64,000 bases of DNA from Peptococcaceae bacterium BRH_c4b (GCA_000961595.1 LADO01000051.1:50658-114657), one strand, 5' to 3'; shown: positions 17,112 to 26,081, counted from the first letter of the stretch. Numbers and translations: made by a program. The notes: generated by a model from the letters alone, not told the origin.

Positions 17112-18605
17112 CTAAAAAAGTTCCAGCTGTTCGTCCCTGTTTAGCTTAGCCTTAAAAGAGCCCATTTCCCTGGTCAGGGTTATCCTGTTTTTACCCACCT
17201 GCACAACCGCACCGGGAAAAGCCTTTTCCACTTTGATGGAACTGTTTTCGCCAACCCTTATCACCGGCGGTATACCCAGTCCACTCCCCAGTTCTTGTAT
17301 CTCTGCGTGCCCTTCACAAAGTATCTCGCCGCCCTTGAAAGACCCCTTTACAATAACATTGCCTCCGGCATTGATGGTGGTATTCAAGCACCCCTGCCCG
17401 GTAATGGTCACATTACCGGCGGACTGTATGATGGAAGTCATAGCGGACCGTATAAAAATATGGCTGTCGCTTTGTTCCTTATTTTGAGATAAAAAATCCA
17501 GAGCCAAGCCCACGGACTTCACAGCCTTGCTGAAATTTTCAATAGTAGCATTGCTTAATCCGCTGAGACATTTTAAGGAATCAACCGCCGTTACTATTTC
17601 CTCAGGCATGTCCTCTCCCTGGGTCTCGGCAAAATTGTGCATATTTTTTAACAGCGGCCTCAGGTTCTTAAAACGGCTGTCCATCATTCCCAGCAGCACC
17701 CGGCCGAAATCCATCTTGTTAAAATCAATATTCTGAACCTTTTTTAACTGTTCAAAAGCTTTGGCCAAATTCATCAACTCGGTATAAATGTCCATCAGCA
17801 TAAAATTAATTTTTCTTGCCCCGGGGAATATAATGCCCGACCTCAGCTTACTTCCAACTACATTGCCCCGTATAACCAGTTTCGCCCCGCTAATTACAGT
17901 AGCCCTGGTAACAAACCCCATAACCTCAATATTCCCGGTGGCTTGGACCTCCATTGCCTCCTGCACATTGCCGGTTATTCTGATATCTCCTTTGAACCTC
18001 AGGTTGCCTGTCTTAATATCTACGTCTCCATCCTGGAGATATACCGAGTCACAGCCCACGGTTCTATTGGTTCCAGCCACTTTGACCCAGGGGCGTCCGC
18101 TGATCGTTGAGTATACTTCACCCCCGCTATCAGACAGTACTGCTCCTTTACCTGCCTGAAGTTGAATCGTTCTGGGCTTGGGCGGCGGCAGTATTTCTCC
18201 TGTGACACCCAGGCCGTCGGAGCCATCGGAGCTGGGGTGCTTTTTGGCCAGCAGTGTACCTTCGTCAACGGAAACCAGGGTGCTGGTTTCCCTGAAATCC
18301 ACCGTATCCCTGTCGTCCAAATTTTCATGAGCAATTGCAGAAGAGAATAACAATTCAACAGTCTCGTCCACTCCTGGCGTAGGTGGTAAGCCCCTGGCGA
18401 TTACGACGGGTTCCTTGGATGGAGATACTATGAAACTTTCGATTTCATCAGCCAAAACACCAAAAACAACCCCGGCTTTGGCTAATTCATTATTAATGGT
18501 TTCTTTATCCAGTATGTTATTTTCGCCTTTAGCTGATATCGAGGCAGCCAGCTTATCTTTGGATATGACGACCTTAATGTTGCCTTTATCCTGATTGGAA
18601 GTCAT
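17112..18605 (-). CDS. DUF342/FapA-like polymer-binding protein
   Basis: About 497 residues. The N-terminal region is followed by a FapA domain. Its central and C-terminal parts are a right-handed beta-helix made of short repeats (VDIKTGNLRFKGDIRITGNV, later GNVTITGQGCLNTTINAGGN), with a helical insertion at about 300-380. The family is common in Gram-positive spore-formers and is thought to bind polysaccharide or membrane. Start choice: ATG at 18605 has GGAGGG eleven bases upstream, whereas the ATG at 18656 has none. No neighbour hints at its role. Confidence 0.8.
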   Translation of the reverse strand: MTSNQDKGNIKVVISKDKLAASISAKGENNILDKETINNELAKAGVVFGVLADEIESFIVSPSKEPVVIARGLPPTPGVDETVELLFSSAIAHENLDDRDTVDFRETSTLVSVDEGTLLAKKHPSSDGSDGLGVTGEILPPPKPRTIQLQAGKGAVLSDSGGEVYSTISGRPWVKVAGTNRTVGCDSVYLQDGDVDIKTGNLRFKGDIRITGNVQEAMEVQATGNIEVMGFVTRATVISGAKLVIRGNVVGSKLRSGIIFPGARKINFMLMDIYTELMNLAKAFEQLKKVQNIDFNKMDFGRVLLGMMDSRFKNLRPLLKNMHNFAETQGEDMPEEIVTAVDSLKCLSGLSNATIENFSKAVKSVGLALDFLSQNKEQSDSHIFIRSAMTSIIQSAGNVTITGQGCLNTTINAGGNVIVKGSFKGGEILCEGHAEIQELGSGLGIPPVIRVGENSSIKVEKAFPGAVVQVGKNRITLTREMGSFKAKLNRDEQLELF

Positions 18606-19064
18606 GTGTTTCAGCACCCTCCTCGATGATATTACAAAAATACATCCAAAAACCATCTTTTATACAAATAAAGTATAATTATTCTCTGTGAAGGAACTTA
18701 TTTCCTGCAAATTCTTTGCAGTAGTTTTCATTTAAATTTTTATCCTTCATAAAAAATTCTTACTTTTTATGAGAACGCACGGACCCTTACAAACTTTTCC
18801 TGACAAAAAGTATCGTATAATTATTGTTCCCCTTAGTCTAATTTGACACTAATAACTGTATTCCGCAATAGTAATTGCGCAAAACAGGACTATTGGCTTA
18901 AGACAAATTGATATAATAGTCCTTGTTTTCTAAAATAAAAATTTACGGGATTAACAAACCCTGTTGAAATTAATAATTGTATTCAGGTTGAATTTTTTGC
19001 AGGAATTATTACTCGCTTCTCGAATAAATACTAGCAAACAGTAACACGGGAGGAGGTTAGACAG
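18606..19064. other. Divergent gap of ~460 bases
   Basis: AT-rich spacer between the divergent genes at 17112-18605 and 19065-19388. TATAAT occurs at 18912-18917 and TTGACA at 18843-18848, but not at normal mutual spacing, so I do not call a promoter. No RNA structure recognised. Confidence 0.4.
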
Positions 19065-19388
19065 GTGTATTCATATCATACAGGGGAAATAAAAAATCCC
19101 GGCCTTGAATTAATGCTTGTTCTGGTCAGGGTTATAGGATTCGCAGCTATTGTCTTAATTGCCGCCGGTGCCGGCGTGGTAGCAGGCCTGCCGCCCGTGG
19201 CAAGCGGCACCATAGCCGGGGTGTTCGCCGCAGGATTGATGATAAGCGGTTCTTTTCTTGAGTTGATTAGCTTCAAATGCCCTGATTGCGGTACGGTTAC
19301 CAAAACCATGAAAAATTTCGGTTCTTATAAATGCCCCGTCTGCGGCACGGAAAGTGTTATCACCAGAGATGAAATAACTAAATTATAA
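19065..19388 (+). CDS. Small membrane protein with C-terminal zinc ribbon
   Basis: A 107-residue protein with a GTG start, preceded by GGGAGGAGG. Two membrane helices (about 17-40 and 44-66) are followed by a cytoplasmic ribbon with CPDC and CPVC pairs (about residues 72-96). Zinc ribbons on short membrane anchors often mediate protein contacts; no family name is certain. The gene is directly followed by the 64-bp tandem array and its terminator, which may therefore form its 3' untranslated region. Confidence 0.65.
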   Translation: MYSYHTGEIKNPGLELMLVLVRVIGFAAIVLIAAGAGVVAGLPPVASGTIAGVFAAGLMISGSFLELISFKCPDCGTVTKTMKNFGSYKCPVCGTESVITRDEITKL

Positions 19389-19397
19389 CTAATAAGG

Positions 19398-19779
19398 AAA
19401 GGGGACACACCTCTCTTTAGAGCTTGGACTTAGGGTCAGAGGAATGTCCCCAACGTATGAAAGGGGACACACCTCTCTTTGGAGCCTGGATTTTGGGTCA
19501 GAGAGGAATGTCCCCAACGTATGAAAGGGGACACACCTCTCTTTGGAGCCTGGATTTTGGGTCAGAGAGGAATGTCCCCAACGTATGAAAGGGGACACAC
19601 CTCTCTTTGGAGCCTGGATTTTGGGTCAGAGAGGAATGTCCCCAACGTATGAAAGGGGACACACCTCTCTTTGGAGCCTGGATTTTGGGTCAGAGAGGAA
19701 TGTCCCCAACGTATGAAAGGGGACACACCTCTCTTTGGAGCCTGGATTTTGGGTCAGAGAGGAATGTCCCCAACGTATG
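19398..19779. repeat. Tandem array of six 62-64-bp hairpin units
   Basis: One diverged 62-bp unit (19398-19459) is followed by five essentially identical 64-bp units at 19460, 19524, 19588, 19652 and 19716. Each begins AAAGGGGACACACCTCTCTT and ends GAATGTCCCCAACGTATG. Within a unit GGGGACA pairs with TGTCCCC and CCTCTCT with AGAGAGG, so every unit can form its own stem. There are no spacers between units, so this is not a CRISPR array. Both strands can be read as open frames because the sequence repeats, but neither looks like protein. Confidence 0.95.
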
Positions 19780-19809
19780 AAAGACCGCCCCCAAAGGCGG
19801 TCTTTTTTT
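19780..19809 (+). terminator. Intrinsic terminator after the tandem array
   Basis: A 10-bp stem AAAGACCGCC/GGCGGTCTTT with a six-base loop, then T residues to 19809. It separates the array from the hydrogenase gene. Confidence 0.85.
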
Positions 19810-19876
19810 GTGCATAAATATAAATCCGGGATAAACAATAGATAAGTGTAGTGTAGTATGATCGGAGGTGTTAGTA

Positions 19877-21709
19877 TTGACAGTTTCAACTATTATTCCC
19901 GCAACCAGGCTGCCGGTGGAGAAACCCGAAGCTTCCGGGAATCCTGCAACAGTGGAATTGTACATAAATGACCGTAAAGTAAGTGTGTCCAAAGGCACCA
20001 ACTTACTTGAGGCGGCCCGCTCCCTCGGCATCAGTGTACCCAGTCTCTGTTACATTAAAGATATCCACCAGGCCGGTACCTGCCGGGTCTGCCTGGTGGA
20101 GGTGGATGCCGGCGGCAGGCGAAGCCTGCAGGCCTCATGTGTATATCCCGCCACCGACGGCATAAAGGTATACACCGATTCCCCCAGGGCCAGGCGGGCA
20201 AGAAAGCGCGTAGTGGAATTAATGCTATCCGAGCATGACATGCAGTGTTTGACCTGCGCCCGCAATCTCAACTGCGAGTTACAGAAACTGGCGGACGAAA
20301 TGGGGATCCGTAAAATAAGGGTAACAGGCGAGCGAAGAAAATACCCCCTACAGAATAAAAACCCATTTATAGTCAGGGACTATAATAAATGCGTAAAATG
20401 CCGCCGTTGCGAGGCGGTATGCCGGGAGGAACAGGGTGTTAACGTTTACTCCGCCAAAAACAGGGGCTTTGATACGGTAATTGCACCGGCCTTCATGAAG
20501 GATCTGGGAAAGGTAGACTGTATAAGCTGTGGGCAGTGCGTGATAAATTGCCCTACAGGATCCCTGACCGAGCGCGAATATATCGACGAAGTCTGGCGGG
20601 CTATTGAAAGCCCGGAAAAATACGTTGTGGTCCAGACGGCCCCGGCCATTCAGGTAACCCTGGGAGAAGCCTTTGGCCTGCCCCCGGGCACCAAGGTAAC
20701 CGGTAAAATACCCGCCGCACTGCGCAGGCTTGGTTTTGACCAGGTATTTTCAACGGAATTTGCTGCCGATTTAACCATCGTTGAAGAAGCCCATGAATTA
20801 TTGGAACGACTGGATAAAAACGGTAGGCTTCCGCTAATTTCATCCTGCAGTCCAGGCTGGGTAAAATATTGCGAACACTTTTATCCTGAATTTATAGAAA
20901 ACCTTAGTACCTGCAAATCACCCATGGAAATGTTCGGCGCCCTGGCCAAAAACTATTTCGCACAGAAAAAAGGGATCACTTCCGAAAAAATGGTGGTGGT
21001 GGCTATAATGCCCTGTACTGCTAAGAAATTTGAAGCCTCACGCCCGGAAATGATTACCCGGGGAGGCCGGGATGTGGATTACGTACTGACCACCAGGGAA
21101 ATGGCCAGAATGATCCGGTCTGCAGGCATAAGATTTGATGAACTGCCGGAAGAGCATTACGATCAGCCACTGGGGATTTCTACCGGCGCGGGGGCTATTT
21201 TCGCCGCCACCGGAGGCGTTACCGAAGCTGTTATCCGCACAGCGCTGGCCTTGACCGGCTCTGAGGAAAAGAGCAGATTTGATTTTCAGGAGATCCGTGG
21301 TTTGAGAGGCATTAAGGAAGCAACCGTCAATTTAAGAGGCAAACAAATAAGGCTGGCAGTGTGTCACGGCACCAGAAACGCCAAGAGGCTGCTGGAAAGA
21401 ATAAAAGCCGGTGAGCAATACCACTTTATCGAAATGATGGCCTGTCCCGGAGGCTGCGTCGGGGGCGGCGGGCAACCCATAACCGCAGGAAAGCAAACGG
21501 AAAAGCTGCAGCAAAAAATAACCGGGCAAAGAGCAAAAACACTCTATCAGATTGATATTGATAAGGAATACAGGAAATCCCATGAAAACCCAGCGGTAAA
21601 GCAGCTATACAAGGAATACCTGGGACACCCCCTGAGCGCCAGGGCTAAAGAAATTCTGCATACCAGCTATACGCCCAGGGGTAAGGCCTCAGCAAAACTG
21701 CTGCATTAA
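19877..21709 (+). CDS. Multidomain [FeFe] hydrogenase, catalytic subunit
   Basis: About 610 residues. Order: 2Fe-2S ferredoxin domain (~25-105; LCYIKDIHQAGTCRVC), His-Cys 4Fe-4S segment (HDMQCLTCARNLNC, ~120-135), two 4Fe-4S clusters (CVKCRRCEAVC, ~176; CISCGQCVINCP, ~220), then the H-cluster domain. H-cluster motifs are L1 SSCSPGW, L2 MPCTAKKFEA and L3 EMMACPGGCVGGGGQP. It resembles HndD/HydA-type NAD(P)-linked or bifurcating enzymes that evolve or take up H2 in the cytoplasm. L1 has Ser where the classical TSCCP has a second Cys. No HydB/HydC partner is adjacent. Start: TTG 19877, eight bases after GGAGG; the GTG at 19868 overlaps that site. Confidence 0.92.
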   Translation: MTVSTIIPATRLPVEKPEASGNPATVELYINDRKVSVSKGTNLLEAARSLGISVPSLCYIKDIHQAGTCRVCLVEVDAGGRRSLQASCVYPATDGIKVYTDSPRARRARKRVVELMLSEHDMQCLTCARNLNCELQKLADEMGIRKIRVTGERRKYPLQNKNPFIVRDYNKCVKCRRCEAVCREEQGVNVYSAKNRGFDTVIAPAFMKDLGKVDCISCGQCVINCPTGSLTEREYIDEVWRAIESPEKYVVVQTAPAIQVTLGEAFGLPPGTKVTGKIPAALRRLGFDQVFSTEFAADLTIVEEAHELLERLDKNGRLPLISSCSPGWVKYCEHFYPEFIENLSTCKSPMEMFGALAKNYFAQKKGITSEKMVVVAIMPCTAKKFEASRPEMITRGGRDVDYVLTTREMARMIRSAGIRFDELPEEHYDQPLGISTGAGAIFAATGGVTEAVIRTALALTGSEEKSRFDFQEIRGLRGIKEATVNLRGKQIRLAVCHGTRNAKRLLERIKAGEQYHFIEMMACPGGCVGGGGQPITAGKQTEKLQQKITGQRAKTLYQIDIDKEYRKSHENPAVKQLYKEYLGHPLSARAKEILHTSYTPRGKASAKLLH

Positions 21710-21717
21710 TCAAAGAT

Positions 21718-21745
21718 ACAGGCTGCATAAGCCTGTTTTTATTTT
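21718..21745 (+). terminator. Intrinsic terminator after the hydrogenase gene
   Basis: ACAGGCT/AGCCTGT stem with a five-base loop, then T-rich tail TTTTTATTTT. Confidence 0.85.
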
Positions 21746-21830
21746 AAACCATTTTTATAGTATAATTTAACAAAATGAGTCTATTCGTTGTATAATGTTC
21801 AGTATGATTTTTCACGGAAAGGATTGTCTC

Positions 21831-23816
21831 ATGGAAAGCTTCAGACAACCCACTCTGCCCGGGGGAATAACGGGCAACTGTAGGATGCTGGCCACCATCC
21901 GATCCAACGGTGAATTGCACAGGCTCTTCTGGCCAAATATCGACTGGGGACAGCATATGGGCATTTTCATGGTGGGTATCCAGGAACCTCCCAATCACAC
22001 CCTCTGGCTGGAAGGTGACTCCTGGCAGTACCGTCAGTATTACTTGCAGGAAACTAACACCCTGGTGACGGAACTGATACGACAGGAAAGTGGAATTAAG
22101 GTTGAACAGACCGATATGATTCTGCCTGATCGCGATATACTCCTGAGGTCATATAATATAACAAACCTTTTTGAACATCCTAGGAGTTTTAAGCTGGTCA
22201 TTTATTGTTCCTTTGAAATTAATGAGTCCGAAACTCAGGATGGAATGTATATAGATACCGAAGCCAGCGCCTTGGTACAATTCAGGCGCAACGTCTATCT
22301 GGGCCTCTTGGCAGCCGGGAAAAAACCGGCCGGATTTCACTGTGGGAGAAGAAATGCCCCCTCGGACCCCTTTGAAGCCGCATCCAGAGGTGAATTCTGG
22401 GGAGGTATGGACAATATCAAAAGCAGTGCCGGTGCCATGGCCTGGAACATAGATCCCATTGACGCGGGTTCAACTAGAAAAATCGACCTTTATCTGGCTG
22501 CTGCCGGCGATGCCCGCACCCTTATTTCCACTTTAACCGAAGCCGCTGCGGCAGACTCCAAAAAACTTATTGAAGAATCAGCCAGCTACTGGTCCGGCTG
22601 GCTGGCCGGCTCATCAGCTGCGGACCCCTTAATGCAAGATTTCCTATTGTACAAAAGATCGCTTCTGGCCATTAAACTCATGTCGGACAGCGAAAACGGC
22701 GGTTCTGTGGCCGCTCCGGAATTTGATTCACACTATATGGCCTCCGGAGGTTATGGCTACTGCTGGCCAAGAGACGGTATGTTCGTAGCGCTGGCACTGG
22801 ACGAGGCGGAATTTCACCATGATGCGGCTCAGTTTTACCGTTTTGCCGCCCGGGTGCAAAACTCCGATGGCAGTTGGCAGCAAAGGTATTTTTTAAATGG
22901 GGACTGGGCTCCCACCTGGGGCCAGCAGATTGACCAGACTGGCGCGGTGCTATGGGGTTACCGGCATCATTACCTGCTCACCGGGGACAGATCTTTTCTT
23001 GAAGAAATATGGCCGTCCGCCATAGCCGGAGCGCAATATCTCGTGGAAAGCATTTTACCTGATAACAACCTCCCACTGCCCGGCATGGATTTGTGGGAGG
23101 ATGAATTCAGCCAGAATACCTATGCTGCTGCCGCCGTGTGGGGAGGTCTGACCGGGGCTGCCGACCTGGCACGAATAAAAGGAGAAATTAAACTGGCAAA
23201 GCTCTGGGAAGATACGGCTGCTAAAATTAGAAAGGGTATCATCGAATACCAGTGGTCCGCCGAGCAGGGAACCTTTACCAGATCCATCAATAAAAAAGTT
23301 TGTCTGGAAGAATACCATTACGCACGGGAGCAGGGTCTGCAAGCCAGAAAAATTGAGCTGCCGGGCACCCCCGTGCTATGCTATACGGTGCCCAGGGACA
23401 GCCGGATAGACAGTTCCCTGCTGGGCCTGTGCTTTCCGTTCGAAGTGCTTTCTGCAGACGACCCCATGATGTCCGCCACGGTAACTGCAATAAAAAATAA
23501 ACTTGGCAACCACCAGGCAGGTGGTATACACCGCTACGAGAATGACTCGTACGCCGGGGGCAACCCCTGGGTTTTAAGCACACTGTGGCTTTCCATATAC
23601 ATGTCCTTAAAAGGGGAAAATACAGAGGCGGAAAACCTTATCCGGTGGGCAGAACAAAATAGCGCCGCTACCGGGCTGCTGCCCGAGCAGGTAAATAAAT
23701 ATTCGGGCGGGCCGGCCTGGGTGCTGCCGCTTAACTGGTCCCACGCCATGTACGTACTAGCCTGCCTGGCAGCAAGGGGGAAACTTAAAGGCTTTACCAA
23801 AGAGGCAATCTCCTAA
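21831..23816 (+). CDS. GH15-type glucoamylase/glucan alpha-glucosidase-like protein
   Basis: About 661 residues without signal peptide, so intracellular. An N-terminal beta-sandwich (to ~260) precedes an (alpha/alpha)6 barrel. Barrel motifs are GYGYCWPRDGMFVALALDEA, DLWEDEFSQNTYAAAAVWGG (region of the acid catalyst Glu) and LLPEQVNKYSGG followed by PLNWSHAMYV (region of the base Glu). Known members hydrolyse glucose from starch, glycogen or trehalose. Start: ATG 21831 follows AAAGGA, whereas the ATG at 21795 lacks a site. Single-gene unit. Confidence 0.88.
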   Translation: MESFRQPTLPGGITGNCRMLATIRSNGELHRLFWPNIDWGQHMGIFMVGIQEPPNHTLWLEGDSWQYRQYYLQETNTLVTELIRQESGIKVEQTDMILPDRDILLRSYNITNLFEHPRSFKLVIYCSFEINESETQDGMYIDTEASALVQFRRNVYLGLLAAGKKPAGFHCGRRNAPSDPFEAASRGEFWGGMDNIKSSAGAMAWNIDPIDAGSTRKIDLYLAAAGDARTLISTLTEAAAADSKKLIEESASYWSGWLAGSSAADPLMQDFLLYKRSLLAIKLMSDSENGGSVAAPEFDSHYMASGGYGYCWPRDGMFVALALDEAEFHHDAAQFYRFAARVQNSDGSWQQRYFLNGDWAPTWGQQIDQTGAVLWGYRHHYLLTGDRSFLEEIWPSAIAGAQYLVESILPDNNLPLPGMDLWEDEFSQNTYAAAAVWGGLTGAADLARIKGEIKLAKLWEDTAAKIRKGIIEYQWSAEQGTFTRSINKKVCLEEYHYAREQGLQARKIELPGTPVLCYTVPRDSRIDSSLLGLCFPFEVLSADDPMMSATVTAIKNKLGNHQAGGIHRYENDSYAGGNPWVLSTLWLSIYMSLKGENTEAENLIRWAEQNSAATGLLPEQVNKYSGGPAWVLPLNWSHAMYVLACLAARGKLKGFTKEAIS

Positions 23817-23863
23817 CTTCTCTTGATTTAAGCAGGTATTTAGCATAATAATCTGGAATTACT

Positions 23864-23955
23864 ATTCAAGTATTCAGAATTCAGGAGTCAGAATTCTGAA
23901 TATTTTAAGATGATAAACCGTTCTCTTATTCTGACTACTGACTACTGACTACTTA
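23864..23955. repeat. Palindromic intergenic repeat, copy B
   Basis: Shares ATTCAGAATTCAGGAGTCAG and the GATAAACCGTTCTC core with copy A (16390-16478). Its right arm is altered into a short triple repeat, CTGACTA. Non-coding, between two plus-strand genes. Confidence 0.7.
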
Positions 23956-23978
23956 CAAAATATTTTACCTGACAGGAA

Positions 23979-24254
23979 GTGAATATATTGAAAAAAATAG
24001 ATGTAGACTCTTTTGTCCGGGAAAGACAAGATGAAATCCAGGCACTGGTCAATATCTCCCTGAATAAGGCCGGAGAATCCATGCAGAAGAGAGTTGCCTC
24101 AGGTGAGCTAAGCCCCAACATCCAGGATGTGTTACCACTGTTGCTTTATGAGGTACTCACGGCCAACACCGTAGCCACGTTAAGGTTGGTATCGGAAATG
24201 ATTAACAGTACCACAGAAGAACATCCTCAGGAGAATGCCTATGATAATCACTAA
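23979..24254 (+). CDS. Unknown 91-residue helical protein
   Basis: Predicted almost entirely helical, soluble, acidic at the end (TTEEHPQENAYDNH). The start is uncertain between GTG 23979 and TTG 23988, both after AGGAAG-like sequence. The end overlaps the next small membrane-protein gene by 14 bases, so the two are probably one transcript ending at the terminator 24335-24374. No family recognised. Confidence 0.55.
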   Translation: MNILKKIDVDSFVRERQDEIQALVNISLNKAGESMQKRVASGELSPNIQDVLPLLLYEVLTANTVATLRLVSEMINSTTEEHPQENAYDNH

Positions 24255-24336
24255 AACTTATTATTTCATTGCTTTTCTGATAGTTGCGGGTATAATGGCT
24301 TTTTGGGCTGGGTTTTTATCAGCCAGGAAAAGATAA
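24241..24336 (+). CDS. 31-residue single-helix membrane peptide
   Basis: MIITKTYYFIAFLIVAGIMA, then FWAGFLSARKR. One membrane helix with a positive C-terminal end, so likely inserted with its C-terminus inside. AGGAG lies seven bases before the ATG, within the preceding gene, which it overlaps by 14 bases. The stop is immediately followed by a strong terminator. The spacing makes translation likely. Function unknown. Confidence 0.6.
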   Translation: MIITKTYYFIAFLIVAGIMAFWAGFLSARKR

Positions 24337-24374
24337 AAAGGTCAACCCCAATGCGAGAAGGGGTTGACCTTTTT
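24335..24374. terminator. Bidirectional intrinsic terminator
   Basis: A long stem AAAAGGTCAACCCC/GGGGTTGACCTTTT with ten-base loop, T-run on the plus side and A-run on the other. It serves the plus-strand genes to the left and the minus-strand sleB-like gene to the right. Confidence 0.9.
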
Positions 24375-24389
24375 AAATATTCCAGTTAA

Positions 24390-25157
24390 TTAATAGGAAA
24401 ATGTAAAGCTATCCATTACCCGGCTAACGGGCCTGGACTGAAGAAATTTATTGGGCACCCAGGATTCAAAAAAATATAGCGCCCCATTGGTGGGATCCCA
24501 ACCGTTTATCGCGTCCCGGGCAGCCTTTTGGGCCGATTCCGATGCGGGTTGATAAATCCACCCGTTTAATACAGGCTCAAACTGGTACCTGCCGTTATCG
24601 ACCTGATACACCACACCGGGAATAGTATCCGGGAACAGTCCGCTCCTGGTTCTGTTCAGTACAACAGCTCCCACTGCCACCTTGGTTTCGTAGGATTCCG
24701 AATCCGACTCAGCAGAGATAATCCTGGCCAGGAGGTCAAAATCATTCCTTGACATGCTGCCATTGCCACCCCTGCTGACCGCAGGGCCTGATTGACTGCC
24801 GCCATTAACAATTACCAGGGTCTGCCCGGGATAAATAACCGAACTATGTAGGCCATTATCGCTCATTAATTTTTGAGTTGTCAGGCCGAACATCCGGGCA
24901 ATTTTGTACAGGCTGTCTCCGGGTACTAACCTGTATTTAGATTTTTCTTCAATATATAGTTTCTGACCGGGATATATGCTGTCACTTTTCAGGCCGTTTA
25001 AGGACTTTATCCGCTGGGAAGAAACACCGTATTGCAAACCGATTTTGTATAATGACTCGTCCGGGGATACCACGTGCGTAGCAGCGTGGGCAACTCCCGG
25101 AAGTAAAACAAGAAACGCCAGCAACAATAAGAAAGGCATCTTTTTTGTTAAACTCAA
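24390..25157 (-). CDS. Spore-cortex-lytic type cell-wall hydrolase with two LysM domains
   Basis: A 255-residue protein with signal peptide (1-25, MPFLLLLAFLVLLPGVAHA). Two LysM repeats span ~27-70 (HVVSPDESLYKIGLQYGVS) and ~72-115 (YRLVPGDSLYKIARMFGLT). A SleB-type hydrolase domain spans ~138-255 (NDFDLLARIISAESDSESYETKVAVGAVVLNR). The family cleaves spore cortex or vegetative peptidoglycan as a lytic transglycosylase-like enzyme outside the membrane. It supports a spore-forming host. SleB, CwlJ and general SleB-domain proteins cannot be separated here. Confidence 0.9.
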   Translation of the reverse strand: MSLTKKMPFLLLLAFLVLLPGVAHAATHVVSPDESLYKIGLQYGVSSQRIKSLNGLKSDSIYPGQKLYIEEKSKYRLVPGDSLYKIARMFGLTTQKLMSDNGLHSSVIYPGQTLVIVNGGSQSGPAVSRGGNGSMSRNDFDLLARIISAESDSESYETKVAVGAVVLNRTRSGLFPDTIPGVVYQVDNGRYQFEPVLNGWIYQPASESAQKAARDAINGWDPTNGALYFFESWVPNKFLQSRPVSRVMDSFTFSY

Positions 25158-25384
25158 GTTGTCAGTCCTCCCGTATGGCCTCCGAAGTTAGTTGATGGGT
25201 TCGGATGGGAGACACCCTACCGCGCCTTGACGAATTCACCTCACTTGGACAGGCAGCAGATTCACCCCGCTTAAATTTTTCCCCCGTACCCTGTACATTG
25301 TCAGGGATTCGGCCAGATTTATGGTTGTCCAACTATAATTATACAGCGCTACCGGTTCTTAACCAAGCTGTAAAACATGGAATT

Positions 25385-25699
25385 TCAGTGCTGCCTGGCC
25401 CTTATTTTGTCATTTATCCTTTCCATGAGATAAACCGTGGAAAACACATGGTGCAATCTGGATACCAAACCCTCCAGAGAGCAGTTCGCGTTGTATAAAT
25501 CCGGAGTTATAACCAGTTCAACATTGTATTCCCCCTCCAGAGCGGCCTTCAGGGAATGTAAAATCTTTTTCCTTGCTTCTTCATTTACCAGTTCCTCCCA
25601 ATTGGTATTACCGGCAATCTCGTGACCTGGTATCTCCTTTTCTAAAACTGCAAAAAAATATTCCCTGAATTTTTCAAAGGAAGGCCTTTCTTTACGCAT
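25385..25699 (-). CDS. Unknown 104-residue protein downstream of the Nudix gene
   Basis: Soluble, mixed helix/strand, with the N-terminus overlapping the Nudix gene end by eight bases, so likely co-translated. Contains SFEKFREYFFAVLEKEIPG and a C-terminal SRLHHVFSTVYLMERINDKI. No family recognised and no frame damage. Confidence 0.55.
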   Translation of the reverse strand: MRKERPSFEKFREYFFAVLEKEIPGHEIAGNTNWEELVNEEARKKILHSLKAALEGEYNVELVITPDLYNANCSLEGLVSRLHHVFSTVYLMERINDKIRARQH

Positions 25700-26081
25700 G
25701 ATTTTTTTTCTCCCCCTGTAATTTTATAGCTATGGGCAAGTCAGCTTCCGCCAGGTCGTATTTCATAATATCGGCTATTTCTACCCAGGAAAAATCATTA
25801 CACTGCCTGAGCATAGGAACACCTCCCAACCTCCGGCAGAAATAAGCCAGCAGCAGAATATTCCTGGTGCCGTAGCTGTGGGCCACCGCCGTAAAAAGAT
25901 CCAACACGGCGACATCCATATTCAACTCTTCCTTAAGCTCTCTGGCCAGGCAGTCTTCCGGAGTCTCCCCGGGCTCTATTTTCCCACCTGGAAACTCCCA
26001 TTTCAAGGCCAGCTGCGCGTCTTTCTTTCTCTGGGCTAACAGCACCCTGCCGTTCTCCACCATTATTGCTGCAGTAACCAC
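25692..26081 (-). CDS. Nudix hydrolase (MutT-like)
   Basis: A 129-residue protein with the full Nudix box GGKIEPGETPEDCLARELKE-EL (about residues 31-53; G-x5-E-x7-REL-x-EE). MutT-like members hydrolyse oxidised nucleoside triphosphates such as 8-oxo-dGTP or other X-linked diphosphates with Mg2+. Length matches MutT. It overlaps the small gene downstream. The substrate cannot be read from sequence. Confidence 0.87.
   Translation of the reverse strand: MVTAAIMVENGRVLLAQRKKDAQLALKWEFPGGKIEPGETPEDCLARELKEELNMDVAVLDLFTAVAHSYGTRNILLLAYFCRRLGGVPMLRQCNDFSWVEIADIMKYDLAEADLPIAIKLQGEKKNHA

Noticed and set aside
18843..18917. Sigma-A promoter upstream of the zinc-ribbon membrane protein
   Set aside because: The TTGACA and TATAAT words are not at workable spacing.
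19398..19779. CRISPR array
   Set aside because: Units are contiguous without unique spacers and there are no cas genes.
19389..19889. Long minus-strand open frames with repeated peptides over the tandem array
   Set aside because: They exist only because the 64-bp DNA unit repeats; composition is not protein-like and no start site is supported.
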